Assembly (NCBI RefSeq): GCF_945277285.1
Contig: NZ_CALYPR010000003.1
Span: 124,001-188,000 of the forward strand
From: an uncultured Bartonella sp.
GTDB lineage: Bacteria; Pseudomonadota; Alphaproteobacteria; Rhizobiales; Rhizobiaceae
Length of the DNA: 64,000 nucleotides
Reading direction: 5' to 3'
Shown: positions 56,101 to 64,000 of the stretch, piece after piece
Layout of the letters: each line of letters opens with the position of its first letter
How positions within the stretch are numbered: position 1 is the stretch's first letter
Translations under genes and position numbers: made by a program
The notes under the pieces: generated by a model
The model's input: the letters and a program-made list of their open reading frames with translations, nothing else
What the model was told of the DNA's origin: nothing
Database searches by the model: none

Positions 56101-56565
56101 AGTATAAGAAATTTTGCTGTAGTTGACGAACCCCGTCTGGCTGCTATTGTTTCGTCCCGTCCAAGCGGGGGCGGGGAAAGCCTGAATGAGGCGGTAAAAG
56201 GTAAAATCAACAGTTCTAGCATCGGTTTTGATCTTGCTTACGCGCACATCGGAAAAGGCGACAACTATCTGGTGCTCGACCGTGGAGTGCTAAGAGGGCC
56301 AACGGTGGGAGCAACCTATCAGGGAGTTCTTTATGATTCAGCCGGAAATATGTCGATAACGGGTACTTTTATGCCGGCATATGGATTGAATCGTTTGTTT
56401 GGCGACCTTCCAATTATTGGTCAGGTGCTGGGTAACGGACGTGATCGCGGTTTAATCGGCATTACGTTTAAAATTGAAGGCAAAGCAAAACACCCACAGG
56501 TAATCGTCAATCCTATTTCGGTGATTGCACCCGGTATCTTTCGCTCAATATTTGAGTTTCAATAA
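53116..56565 (+). CDS. Large AsmA-like envelope protein (DUF3971/YhdP type)
   Basis: 1149-aa inner-membrane-anchored periplasmic protein. A basic cytoplasmic head (about residues 1-54, RRRKNLPKRLFH) and one helix (IFFWACIVVLTLLVFAFSIL) precede a very long beta-rich periplasmic region. That region is made of repeated short segments such as LSLDEDYHLALETQNVMLDD and IEIALPQDYFKSGIPVGTL. The C-terminal AsmA-type end has VLDRGVLRGPTVGATYQG, NMSITGTFMPAYGLNRLF and VIVNPISVIAPGIFRSIFEF. Relatives form lipid-conducting bridges between the membranes (family knowledge for YhdP/TamB). It is probably involved in phospholipid transport to the outer membrane. Single gene, start ATG 53116. Confidence 0.85.
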   Translation: MDDGIVSNLTDPHEEVRFKKSEIKSLDEFPSARDSNGVRVDTPRRRKNLPKRLFHIFFWACIVVLTLLVFAFSILKVGISGSYLTSKMQATLSQQLGDYARVKITDAKLSLDEDYHLALETQNVMLDDIKDGVKVDQIGIFRIGFSSWALLLGRLQIAQIELHNANVLIPQSQGPSIIERLPKDEFGRVDPDATANLLFPAFDLSADKLRSMSINILVMKNISLHMPGENGPILKISNLDLRTRWKNAILTSSLEWNGQNIGVDATANYANQHATDIKLDITSFPLHLGAADNVSPFLPDGHTNNGHFRLKGIANASVEAHRAETSEEPVIRMQLTMPDGVTDIGTEQNIPSKFDLNLLHSPHSAKIELETSLLVIGGLTIPFDGAIGLTPVSPETDKPVNDYRFEVVAQHAESASNEVPDIALSFGMKLAGQYNLPDKKALIDEITINTPNGSLMGQGSLKFGVGTPKTIFVLHVPQMDVAEAKQLWPVNVSPGARRWVVSHIFGGQIKNGSIEIALPQDYFKSGIPVGTLSGNEVKIRTEIQNTRSDLVGDLPALRDASGDIAIDGMTTTIKLDRGVSYLSNGRKVEATDGTMVIPWGPQRPVFADMTLVAHGQIDAAGEMIGYSPINARHRLPFNPDKASGNIEAEINLRFPVTRDNPPGEITYNAHVNFNDFSIPDPIENNIVNNASGSANINKSGIILEASGLLNEFPADIKLVQPFDNSNLQKSEKITLKLDDAIRAKHFSFLNNILSGLVNVEVGSDNNGKRHFNADLTNAELDFSWAGWKKGKGMAAHAQFDMPSNIRDKTEYNIENFALSGQNLDVSGQIHVKDKQLSSAEFNKANLSRNDDMGLKVISSGKSYHIEASGRSYDGRALIQQLGKSQSENSTDKTAISLHASIGSLAGFYGEELNNVNATYEITEQKAAQFSLNGTTRSRQSVEVQTQKSQGQQSVTARSNDAGALLRFMNYYDKIRGGSLKADLASTPGQPLSGRVSIRNFAVVDEPRLAAIVSSRPSGGGESLNEAVKGKINSSSIGFDLAYAHIGKGDNYLVLDRGVLRGPTVGATYQGVLYDSAGNMSITGTFMPAYGLNRLFGDLPIIGQVLGNGRDRGLIGITFKIEGKAKHPQVIVNPISVIAPGIFRSIFEFQ

Positions 56566-56855
56566 AACGAGTACAATAAACGCTATTTGCAACTTATAAC
56601 TAAAAATGTGCCATATGTTGAGGAGAGCAAACAATACAAAAATTTAACAATTTATCACCTCTCCAAAATCCCTAAGGAATATCGAAAGGGGGGCGTATCG
56701 CTTGCAGCGATTTAGACTAGTGGTTGTTTTATAACGAACAAGCGTTATTGTCTTGAAGCATTAAACGACTGTCCAATGTGGCTTGCGCTCGTCAAACCGC
56801 ATTGGTGAAAAGCTATGACTCTAATTTGACGAGTATGTAACTGGAATAGTTGAGT

Positions 56856-58109
56856 TTAAACAGGTTTAACAAGAACGTGTTTCTTTTTGCCAAACGACAG
56901 TTTTACAATACCATCCTTATTCATATCACCTTCATTGATTGTACGCGTTTCGTCGCTAATCTGTTTATCATTGACACGTATGCCGCCGCCCTGTACATGG
57001 CGGCGCGCTTCACCATTTGATTTGGCAAAACCGGCTTTTACCAACAAGGTAAGAAGACCAATGCCGGCTTTTAGCTCACCAGCAGAAACTTCAATCTTGG
57101 GAAGGTCATGGCTAACCTTGCCTTCTTCGAATGTTTTACGGGCTGTTTCAGCCGCTTTTTCAGCAGCTTCCCGCCCATGAAGCATGGCCGTAATTTCATT
57201 GGCAAGAATCTTTTTTACTTCATTAATTTCAGAGCCTTTGACTACCGAAAGCCGTTTTATCTCGTCCATAGGCAATGTTGTATAAAGTTTTAAAAAGCGC
57301 GAAACATCTGCATCTTCTGTGTTGCGCCAGTACTGCCAGAAATCGTAAGGAGAAAGCATATCGGCATTGAGCCATAAGGCACCATTGAGTGATTTGCCCA
57401 TCTTTGCACCCGATGCGGTGGTTAACAATGGCGAGGTTAGCGCAAAAAGTTGGGGCGTATTCATCCTATGGCCAAGGTCAATGCCATTTACGATATTGCC
57501 CCATTGATCGGAGCCCCCCATCTGCATCCGTAAACCAAATCGTTTATTCAGCTCGACAAAATCATAAGCCTGTAAAATCATGTAGTTGAATTCAAGAAAC
57601 GACAGAGAATGTTCTCGATCAAGACGCAGTTTAACGGAGTCAAAGGAAAGCATTTTATTGACCGAGAAATAGCGACCTACATCGCGCAGGAATTTGATGT
57701 AGTTCAGGTCTCTGAGCCAATCTGCATTATTTACCATAATTGCATCATTGGCGCTGTTGCCGAATTTCATATATTGGGAAAAAACTTTTTTTATACCGGC
57801 TATATTATCGTCAATTTTTTCAACGGTAAGAAGCTTGCGGGCTTCATCTTTGAATGAAGGGTCGCCGATCATTCCTGTACCGCCGCCCATGAGTGCAATT
57901 GGGCGGTGACCAGTCTGTTGTAGCCAATAGAGCATCATAATCTGGATAAGGCTACCCGCATGCAGACTTTGAGCTGTGGGATCAAAACCGATATAACCTG
58001 TCACAACTTCTTTTGACAAAAGGTCATCCAAGCCGGTTTCATCGGACATTTGGTGGATGAAACCGCGTTCGCTCATAACGTTTAGGAAATCGGATTTAAA
58101 ACCGGACAT
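56856..58109 (-). CDS. tyrS: Tyrosyl-tRNA synthetase
   Basis: 417-aa class I synthetase charging tRNA-Tyr. [20 protein letters not shown] (HIGH variant HAGS), [34 protein letters not shown] and [17 protein letters not shown] are the tyrosine/AMP site. [13 protein letters not shown] holds the KMSKS variant KMGKS. A C-terminal S4 RNA-binding domain follows ([20 protein letters not shown]). ATG at 58109, with AGGGAA upstream, is used rather than the TTG one codon earlier. It is divergent from anmK, and 290 bp of gene-free DNA follow its end. Confidence 0.96.
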   Translation of the reverse strand: MSGFKSDFLNVMSERGFIHQMSDETGLDDLLSKEVVTGYIGFDPTAQSLHAGSLIQIMMLYWLQQTGHRPIALMGGGTGMIGDPSFKDEARKLLTVEKIDDNIAGIKKVFSQYMKFGNSANDAIMVNNADWLRDLNYIKFLRDVGRYFSVNKMLSFDSVKLRLDREHSLSFLEFNYMILQAYDFVELNKRFGLRMQMGGSDQWGNIVNGIDLGHRMNTPQLFALTSPLLTTASGAKMGKSLNGALWLNADMLSPYDFWQYWRNTEDADVSRFLKLYTTLPMDEIKRLSVVKGSEINEVKKILANEITAMLHGREAAEKAAETARKTFEEGKVSHDLPKIEVSAGELKAGIGLLTLLVKAGFAKSNGEARRHVQGGGIRVNDKQISDETRTINEGDMNKDGIVKLSFGKKKHVLVKPV

Positions 58110-58206
58110 CAAACTTGTTCCCTGAGAAATTCACAATGCCAAATAAAAATTCAACCAATTTGTGGGCTTTATCATAGAATATATATGATTCACAAGGAAA
58201 CATGCT

Positions 58207-59361
58207 ATGCGCGGTATAAAAACGGCTATCGGTCTTATGAGCGGAACATCAATGGACGGCATTGATGCTGCTTTGCTTAAAAGTGACGGCGAAAATAACA
58301 TTGACGTTGTCGACCATTATTCTTGTGAATATGACGGTGCCTTTCAACAACTGTTAAAATCGACTCTTGATGAAGTCAAAAGATTGAGGTCACGAAGCAA
58401 CCTGAATGCAACGACTAGAAAAGTCGAACAGGAGTTGACGTTAAGGCATGTGGCTGTGGTCAATAAGTTACTAAAAAAATGCGGTATCACTGCAGATGGC
58501 GTTGATTTGATCGGTTTCCACGGCCAAACAGTTCTCCACAAGCCGGAAATCGGATTGACAATACAAATTGGTGATGGCGAATTGCTCGCCGATAAAACCG
58601 GTATTGATGTAATCTTCGATCTGAGAGCTAATGACATGAAACATGACGGGCAGGGCGCACCGCTTGTACCGGTTTACCACCGTGCACTGGCCAACCGAAT
58701 GAAAGGAAAGTTTACCTTTCCCATCGCATTTATCAATATAGGCGGTATTTCCAACCTTACTTTTGTTAATAAAAATGACGAGCTTTATGCGTTTGATTGT
58801 GGGCCAGGAAACGCACTCATTGACCAGTGGATGTTTTTAAAAACGAAAAAAAATTTCGATACCGGCGGTGAAGCAGGCCTTAATGGCAAACTCATACAGC
58901 ATATTATTAGATCCTATAGCCACCATCCTTTCTTTCAGCAACAAAAGCCAGGCTCTCTCGATTGGCGCAGCTTCAAGCCATTTGTTGATGAAACCTTTTC
59001 TGTAGAGGATGGTGCTGCCTCGTTAAGTTATGTAACGGCATTTGGAATTGTAAACTCTTTTCGACATCTACCGGTTGTTCCAAAAACACTCATTGTGTCA
59101 GGAGGTGGTGCTCATAATGGAGCAATTTTAAAATATCTAAAAGAACTTACATCGGAATATAGAACTGTTACTTTAACAGCACAATCTGTTGGTCTTAATT
59201 CAGATTTTTTGGAAGCGGAAGCATGGGGCTATCTAGCCATTCGTTCATTTTACGATATGCCTATCACTTTTCCAACAACAACAGGATGTGACAGCCCGCA
59301 ATCCGGCGGTCTATTTGTTAGCCACCATATAGACCACGAGAATAATAAAAAGGCGATTTAA
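58207..59361 (+). CDS. anmK: Anhydro-N-acetylmuramic acid kinase
   Basis: 384-aa cytosolic kinase that opens and phosphorylates 1,6-anhydro-MurNAc during cell-wall recycling. The N-terminal phosphate loop GLMSGTSMDGIDAALLKSDG, the substrate region DLIGFHGQTVLHKP, FDLRANDMKHDGQGAPLVPV (catalytic Asp), INIGGISNLTFV and FDCGPGNALIDQWM are intact. The ATP-site end has VSGGGAHNGAILKYL. Usual length; ATG 58207 with AAGGAAA upstream. The pairing with divergent tyrS is recalled from Rhizobiales genomes. Confidence 0.95.
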   Translation: MRGIKTAIGLMSGTSMDGIDAALLKSDGENNIDVVDHYSCEYDGAFQQLLKSTLDEVKRLRSRSNLNATTRKVEQELTLRHVAVVNKLLKKCGITADGVDLIGFHGQTVLHKPEIGLTIQIGDGELLADKTGIDVIFDLRANDMKHDGQGAPLVPVYHRALANRMKGKFTFPIAFINIGGISNLTFVNKNDELYAFDCGPGNALIDQWMFLKTKKNFDTGGEAGLNGKLIQHIIRSYSHHPFFQQQKPGSLDWRSFKPFVDETFSVEDGAASLSYVTAFGIVNSFRHLPVVPKTLIVSGGGAHNGAILKYLKELTSEYRTVTLTAQSVGLNSDFLEAEAWGYLAIRSFYDMPITFPTTTGCDSPQSGGLFVSHHIDHENNKKAI

Positions 59362-59571
59362 TCAAATTTTCAAAAAAGAGATTTTTAAAAATCTTTACTA
59401 TCGCATTATGCAATTTGATACGATTTAATAGCTATTATCGTTCCAATAATTGAGACAAGATATTATTTTCGGCTGTAAGAAAAGGGAGCAAGGTAATCTT
59501 GCTCACCCAACGTTTTTGCAAGCAATTCGCAAATATCAAAGCCAATTGATCTTAAATAGTGCTCAGTTTTT

Positions 59572-60246
59572 TCACCGTAAACGCTTCATACGTGGTTCAG
59601 CCAATTCACCGGCCAGACGGCGGTCTAGATAGTTCGCACAATCGGCAATGAGTTCATCAACTTGTCCAGCAAAAAAATGGTTGGCCCCTTCGAGAATTTG
59701 CTGGGTAATTGTGATGCCTCTTTGGGTTTTTAACTTATCAACGAGCCCTTGAACGTCTTTAGCCGGTGCCACACGATCAGCATCACCGTGAATGATAAGT
59801 CCGGATGAAGGACAAGGCGCAAGAAATGAAAAATCATAAATATTCGGTTGTGGCGCAACTGATATAAAACCTTCAATTTCGGGACGCCGCATCAGAAGTT
59901 GCATACCTATCCACGCCCCGAATGAATAACCGGCAACCCAACAATTTTTTGAATCGGGGTGAAGCGCCTGCACCCAGTCCAAAGCAGCGGCAGCGTCGGA
60001 TAATTCCCCGGCACCATGGTCGAACTCACCTTGGCTGCGACCAATACTACGAAAATTGAATCGTAGCGTTGTAAAACCACGCTGCTGGAACATATAAAAA
60101 AGATCATAAACAATCTTATTGTTCATGGTTCCGCCAAATTGCGGATGTGGGTGGAGAATTATGGCAATAGGAGCATTTTTTTCCGGTGACGGTTGATAAC
60201 GGCCTTCAAGGCGACCAGCGGGACCATTGAAAATGACTTCAGGCAT
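59572..60246 (-). CDS. Alpha/beta hydrolase (dienelactone-hydrolase-like)
   Basis: 224-aa cytosolic hydrolase. ILHPHPQFGGTMNNKIVYDL (oxyanion region), TLRFNFRSIGRSQGEFDHG, elbow WVAGYSFGAWIGMQLL (Ser about residue 113), Asp in IIHGDADRVAPAKDV and His in LEGANHFFAG form the expected triad. This compact family is conserved in alphaproteobacteria next to suf/isc genes; substrate unknown. ATG 60246 was chosen; the preceding TTG codon is an alternative. It is divergent from iscS by about 180 bp. Confidence 0.88.
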   Translation of the reverse strand: MPEVIFNGPAGRLEGRYQPSPEKNAPIAIILHPHPQFGGTMNNKIVYDLFYMFQQRGFTTLRFNFRSIGRSQGEFDHGAGELSDAAAALDWVQALHPDSKNCWVAGYSFGAWIGMQLLMRRPEIEGFISVAPQPNIYDFSFLAPCPSSGLIIHGDADRVAPAKDVQGLVDKLKTQRGITITQQILEGANHFFAGQVDELIADCANYLDRRLAGELAEPRMKRLR

Positions 60247-60423
60247 CAAGCACTCCTTATAAACGGTCTGAACTATGTTATCGCCTGAAGGAAGACGACT
60301 GCATGCACGTCCGTTTTAAATGTTTAAATAGCATCTTAACGCTAGATAGTCCGTAATGGGTGCACTTTTCAAGAAAATTGCGCTATGAATTGAAGTGAAA
60401 TAATTAAATTGACGAGGTTTTTT

Positions 60424-61569
60424 ATGTCATCTTCAAGATGCTATCTCGATTATAACGCAACAACACCCTTAATTGATGCAGCACGCGCCGCACTGATTGA
60501 TGCACTTGACGTTTATGGAAATCCCTCATCTGTCCATATGGAAGGACGCGCAGCGAAAGCTTTAATGGAAAAAGCCCGTCGCCAGATTGCTGACCGGCTT
60601 TATACAGAGCCTGATCACATTGTGTTTACTTCAGGAGCTACAGAAGCCGCGATGACGTTGCTAACACCTCATTATAAAATGGGGCGTTCAGATGTTTATT
60701 TTTCCAAGCTTTATATTGGCGCGAGTGAACATCCCTGCATTGGTAAGGGAGGGCGCTTTGAAAAAGACAGCCAAGAGATTATCGGAGTTGATGAGAATGG
60801 TATCGTCAATCTTGATGAGCTTGCGCATAAACTTTCAGTTCATGATAAATCAACAGGCTTGCCATTGGTTGCTATACAGGCGGCAAACGGCGAGACTGGT
60901 GTTATACAGCCGGTGAGCGAAATTGCCGGTATTGTAAAAAAAGCAGGCGGTGTTCTTATTGTTGATATTGTTCAGTATATTGGCAAGTTGCCAGTAGATA
61001 TAAACAGCTTTGGCGGAGATTTCTTTATTGTAGCAGCCCATAAAATTGGTGGTCCGAAAGGTGTTGGTGCATATGTAGCAACGGGAAGCGCACTTATGCC
61101 ACAAGCATTTATTTTGGGTGGAGGGCAAGAAAAAGGTTTCCGCTCCGGCACTGAAGCGGTGCCGTTAATTGCATCATTCGGTGCGGCGATGGCGCAAAAG
61201 CCTACTCGTCAGGATTTGGATCATTCGAAAGCTCTCCAAAAAAGGCTGGAATACGGTTTACATCAAATCAGCAATAATCTTGTTATTTTTGGTGAAAAAT
61301 CACCGCGCTTACCCAACACAACCTATTTTTCCCATGCCGGTTTGAAAGCAGAAACAATGCAAATTGGTTTCGATCTAGCGGGTTTTGCTGTTTCTGCCGG
61401 CTCTGCCTGTTCGTCAGGAAAGGTAAAACAGAGTGGCGTTCTTTCTGCAATGGGACTTAAAGTTCCGGACGGTGCCATACGCGTTTCGACAGGAACAAAA
61501 ACCAGCCTTAAAAATATTGATGATTTTTTGGAAGCATTTCACAAAATCGTTCGCAATATGAAAAATTGA
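60424..61569 (+). CDS. Cysteine desulfurase (NifS/IscS type)
   Basis: 381-aa PLP enzyme that takes sulfur from cysteine for Fe-S clusters; here it probably feeds the SufBC(D) scaffold downstream. YLDYNATTPLIDAARAALI, GNPSSVHMEGRAAKALMEKA, FTSGATEAAMTLL, the PLP lysine in FFIVAAHKIGGPKGVGAYV, and the catalytic cysteine SAGSACSSGKVKQSGVLSA are present. ATG 60424 has GAGG (60414-60417) seven bases before it; the upstream in-frame TTG is rejected. It precedes sufB by 175 bp. Confidence 0.92.
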   Translation: MSSSRCYLDYNATTPLIDAARAALIDALDVYGNPSSVHMEGRAAKALMEKARRQIADRLYTEPDHIVFTSGATEAAMTLLTPHYKMGRSDVYFSKLYIGASEHPCIGKGGRFEKDSQEIIGVDENGIVNLDELAHKLSVHDKSTGLPLVAIQAANGETGVIQPVSEIAGIVKKAGGVLIVDIVQYIGKLPVDINSFGGDFFIVAAHKIGGPKGVGAYVATGSALMPQAFILGGGQEKGFRSGTEAVPLIASFGAAMAQKPTRQDLDHSKALQKRLEYGLHQISNNLVIFGEKSPRLPNTTYFSHAGLKAETMQIGFDLAGFAVSAGSACSSGKVKQSGVLSAMGLKVPDGAIRVSTGTKTSLKNIDDFLEAFHKIVRNMKN

Positions 61570-61744
61570 AAAACAACACTTGAAATCTTCTTTAGAACCG
61601 TTTTAAACAAAATCAAATAAGCTTGACTGGATTTATCATGTTTTTGCATTGAAGTCCGGCATGACAGACACTAAATCAGGTTGTGCTTATTTTGGTATAA
61701 TCGACAACTGCCGGATTTTTAACCCGGCCAGGAGGGAGAAACCC

Positions 61745-63256
61745 ATGCCTGCAGTGCAGGAAACTATAAGTCAGGTCCGTGAAATTGACGTTGATCAATA
61801 TAAATACGGCTTTGAAACCAAGATTGAGTCGGATAAAGCTCCTTTAGGTTTAAATGAAGATATTATCCGTTTGATTTCAGCTAAAAAAAGAGAACCGGAA
61901 TGGATGTTGGAATTGCGGTTGAAAGCATATCGCCATTGGCTGACAATGGAAGAGCCCCATTGGGCAAGGCTTGACATCCCAAAGATCGATTTTCAGGCAA
62001 TCTCCTATTACTCAGCTCCAAAAAGCCAGAATGCGCCGAAATCGCTTGATGAAGTTGACCCGGAATTGCTCAATACCTATGAAAAACTCGGTATTCCGCT
62101 AAAAGAACAAGAAATTCTTGCGGGTGTACGCAGACAGGCAGAACCCTCTGAGCTCGATGATAATGTCTATGCTTCAGGTCGGGTGGCTGTCGATGCAGTG
62201 TTTGATTCTGTTTCGGTGGTAACGACTTTCAAGAAAGAGTTGATACGTTCAGGCGTTATTTTCTGTTCAATTTCGGAAGCAATTCGCGATCATCCCGATC
62301 TTATCAAACAATATCTTGGCTCGGTTGTCCCTGCCGGTGACAATTTTTATGCAGCTTTGAATGCAGCTGTTTTCACAGATGGTTCGTTTATTTATGTACC
62401 GAAAGGTGTTCATTGTCCTATGGAATTGTCTACCTATTTCCGCATCAATGAACGTAATACGGGCCAGTTTGAGCGTACATTGATTATCGCCGATGAAGGT
62501 GCCTATGTTTCTTATCTGGAAGGTTGTACTGCGCCGCAGCGTGACGAAAACCAGTTGCATGCGGCGGTGGTCGAACTTATTGCGGAAAAAGATGCGCAAA
62601 TTAAATATTCAACTGTTCAAAATTGGTACCCCGGTGACAAAGATGGAAAGGGCGGAATTTTTAATTTTGTGACCAAACGTGGCGATTGCCGCGGTGATAA
62701 TTCAAAAATATCATGGACACAGGTAGAAACCGGCTCGGCCATTACTTGGAAATACCCTTCTTGCCTGTTGCGCGGTGATAATACGCGTGGGGAGTTCTAT
62801 TCTATTGCGGTTTCCAATGGTCACCAGCAGATTGATTCAGGCACCAAAATGATTCATCTTGGTAAAAACACATCAAGCCGTGTGATCTCGAAGGGGATAT
62901 CGGCCGGTTTTTCCAATAATACCTATCGGGGGCAGGTTTCAGCCCATCGTAAAGCTGCTAATGCGCGCAATTTTACGCAATGCGACAGTTTACTGATTGG
63001 CAATAATTGCGGTGCCCATACAGCTCCTTATATTGAGGCGAAAAATGCGACTGCCAAGTTTGAGCATGAAGCTACAACGTCGAAGATTTCAGAAGACCAG
63101 CTCTTTTATGTCATGCAGCGTGGCATACCAGAAGAAGAAGCAATCGCTCTGATTGTCAACGGTTTTGTCAAAGAAGTTATTCAGGAATTACCGATGGAAT
63201 TTGCTGTTGAAGCGCAAAAACTGATAGGCATCAGCCTTGAAGGTAGTGTCGGTTAG
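61745..63256 (+). CDS. sufB: Fe-S cluster assembly protein SufB
   Basis: 503-aa core of the SufBCD scaffold complex. The N-terminal region includes [20 protein letters not shown]. The beta-helix core holds [79 protein letters not shown] and [20 protein letters not shown]. Conserved cysteines ([20 protein letters not shown]) are the cluster or sulfur sites. Start ATG 61745, preceded by AGGAGGGAG. sufC follows after about 60 bp. Confidence 0.96.
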   Translation: MPAVQETISQVREIDVDQYKYGFETKIESDKAPLGLNEDIIRLISAKKREPEWMLELRLKAYRHWLTMEEPHWARLDIPKIDFQAISYYSAPKSQNAPKSLDEVDPELLNTYEKLGIPLKEQEILAGVRRQAEPSELDDNVYASGRVAVDAVFDSVSVVTTFKKELIRSGVIFCSISEAIRDHPDLIKQYLGSVVPAGDNFYAALNAAVFTDGSFIYVPKGVHCPMELSTYFRINERNTGQFERTLIIADEGAYVSYLEGCTAPQRDENQLHAAVVELIAEKDAQIKYSTVQNWYPGDKDGKGGIFNFVTKRGDCRGDNSKISWTQVETGSAITWKYPSCLLRGDNTRGEFYSIAVSNGHQQIDSGTKMIHLGKNTSSRVISKGISAGFSNNTYRGQVSAHRKAANARNFTQCDSLLIGNNCGAHTAPYIEAKNATAKFEHEATTSKISEDQLFYVMQRGIPEEEAIALIVNGFVKEVIQELPMEFAVEAQKLIGISLEGSVG

Positions 63257-63315
63257 TGGTGGCTGTCGTTTTTCATGCAGTGAGCACCATCGCTGCTGCA
63301 AATTAGGATTCAAAA

Positions 63316-64000
63316 ATGTTAGAAATTAAAAATCTTCATGCGCGTATTGCTGAAACACAAACGGAAATTCTGCATGGGTTGGATTTAACCATTCACGATG
63401 GCGAAGTTTCGGCAATCATGGGCCCGAATGGGTCGGGTAAATCGACGCTTTCCTATATCCTTGCCGGTCGAAATGACTATGAAGTTACCGAGGGAGAAAT
63501 CCTTTTTAACGGTAAATCGCTTCTTGAAATGGATCCGGCAGAACGTGCGGCAAGTGGTGTATTTCTTGCCTTTCAATATCCGATGGAAATACCGGGTGTG
63601 GCAACGATGGAATTTTTGAAAGTTGCTATGAATTGCCAACGCAAAGCCCGTGGCGAAGAAGAGTTGAAAGTACCGGAATTTTTAAAAAAAGTAAAAGCCG
63701 GCGTGAGCGAACTCGAGATGGATATGGGCATGTTGAAACGTCCATTGAATGTAGGTTTTTCCGGTGGTGAAAAGAAACGTGCCGAAATCCTTCAAATGCT
63801 GTTGCTAGAGCCCAAACTTTGTATTCTTGATGAAACAGATTCCGGCCTTGATATTGATGCTTTAAAAATCGTAGCAAATGGTGTGAATGCCTTGCGAGCA
63901 CCGGATCGTTCATTTATGGTTATTACTCATTACCAGAGACTGCTCGATTATATCGTTCCGGATACAGTGCATGTTTTGTATAAGGGTAAAATAATCAAAA
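63316..64000 (+). CDS. sufC: Fe-S cluster assembly ATPase SufC (runs off the right edge)
   Basis: ABC-type ATPase of the SufBCD complex. The first about 228 residues are in the window. Walker A IMGPNGSGKSTLSYILAG, Q-loop VFLAFQYPMEIPGVATMEF, signature LNVGFSGGEKKRAEILQMLL, Walker B CILDETDSGLDIDAL (Asp-Glu-Thr-Asp as in SufC) and H-loop MVITHYQRLLDYI are complete. The last visible residues are VLYKGKIIK, so about 20-25 residues are missing. Start ATG 63316. Confidence 0.95.
   Translation, partial: MLEIKNLHARIAETQTEILHGLDLTIHDGEVSAIMGPNGSGKSTLSYILAGRNDYEVTEGEILFNGKSLLEMDPAERAASGVFLAFQYPMEIPGVATMEFLKVAMNCQRKARGEEELKVPEFLKKVKAGVSELEMDMGMLKRPLNVGFSGGEKKRAEILQMLLLEPKLCILDETDSGLDIDALKIVANGVNALRAPDRSFMVITHYQRLLDYIVPDTVHVLYKGKIIK

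Noticed and set aside
1..64000. CRISPR arrays, rRNA genes, prophage modules
   Set aside because: No regular spaced direct repeats, rRNA-like stretches or phage structural genes were seen in the window.

Overview
The window looks like a chromosome segment of a low-GC alphaproteobacterium of the Hyphomicrobiales. Bartonellaceae (for example an insect-gut Bartonella) or a close relative of Brucella is the best guess. The basis is gene content and order typical of that group: thrS/yidD/iscU-like/folE/hisI, aapJQMP next to metC, lpiA-acvB, recG, dnaE1 and iscS-sufBC. AT-rich intergenic DNA and an alphaproteobacterial LexA site (GAAC-N7-GAAC) agree with this. The assignment is an inference from memory of these genomes; no search was run.

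Layout. 1-3308: housekeeping genes (thrS 5' part, yidD, an Fe-S scaffold, folE, hisI) and tRNA-Leu(GAG). 3898-11393: an HlyD / RbbA-type ABC / YhhJ permease export cassette, translationally coupled to a DUF900-type lipoprotein hydrolase, then an unknown exported protein. 11877-16924: tRNA-Ala(CGC) and a TMAO-reductase operon read leftwards in the order cytochrome-torD-torA. The cytochrome is a hybrid: a diheme c-type module replaces the NapC-like tetraheme half of TorC. A perfect FNR-type box lies upstream. 17905-22143: adhP, cstA-ybdD and a small lipoprotein. 22537-26585: lpiA (MprF-type lysyl-phosphatidylglycerol synthase/flippase) with acvB, a membrane-lipid and acid-tolerance pair. 26777-33972: ccdA, glmU, glmS, a phosphodiester-glycosidase-like protein and recG. 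34458-34600: a promoter with a LexA box in its spacer, driving a 28-residue one-pass membrane microprotein just before dnaE. 38351-45404: metC, the Aap general amino-acid ABC transporter, an FAD monooxygenase and a zinc-finger protein.

45765-51482 is the accessory part. It holds a decayed vgrG fragment, a decayed IS3-family (IS2-like) element, and then an intact orphan type VI secretion cassette (hcp, vgrG, PAAR, unknown gene) without any TssA-M baseplate or sheath genes. Large hairpins lie on either side of hcp. 52232-64000 returns to core genes: a small secreted peptide, bcp, a large AsmA-like protein, tyrS, anmK, an alpha/beta hydrolase, iscS, sufB and the start of sufC.

The most interesting points are: (1) the LexA-controlled 28-aa membrane microprotein, absent from ordinary ORF calls because of its size; (2) the chimeric TorC-like cytochrome with its FNR box; (3) the orphan T6SS spike cassette beside a vgrG relic and a dead IS, with structured leader/trailer RNAs.
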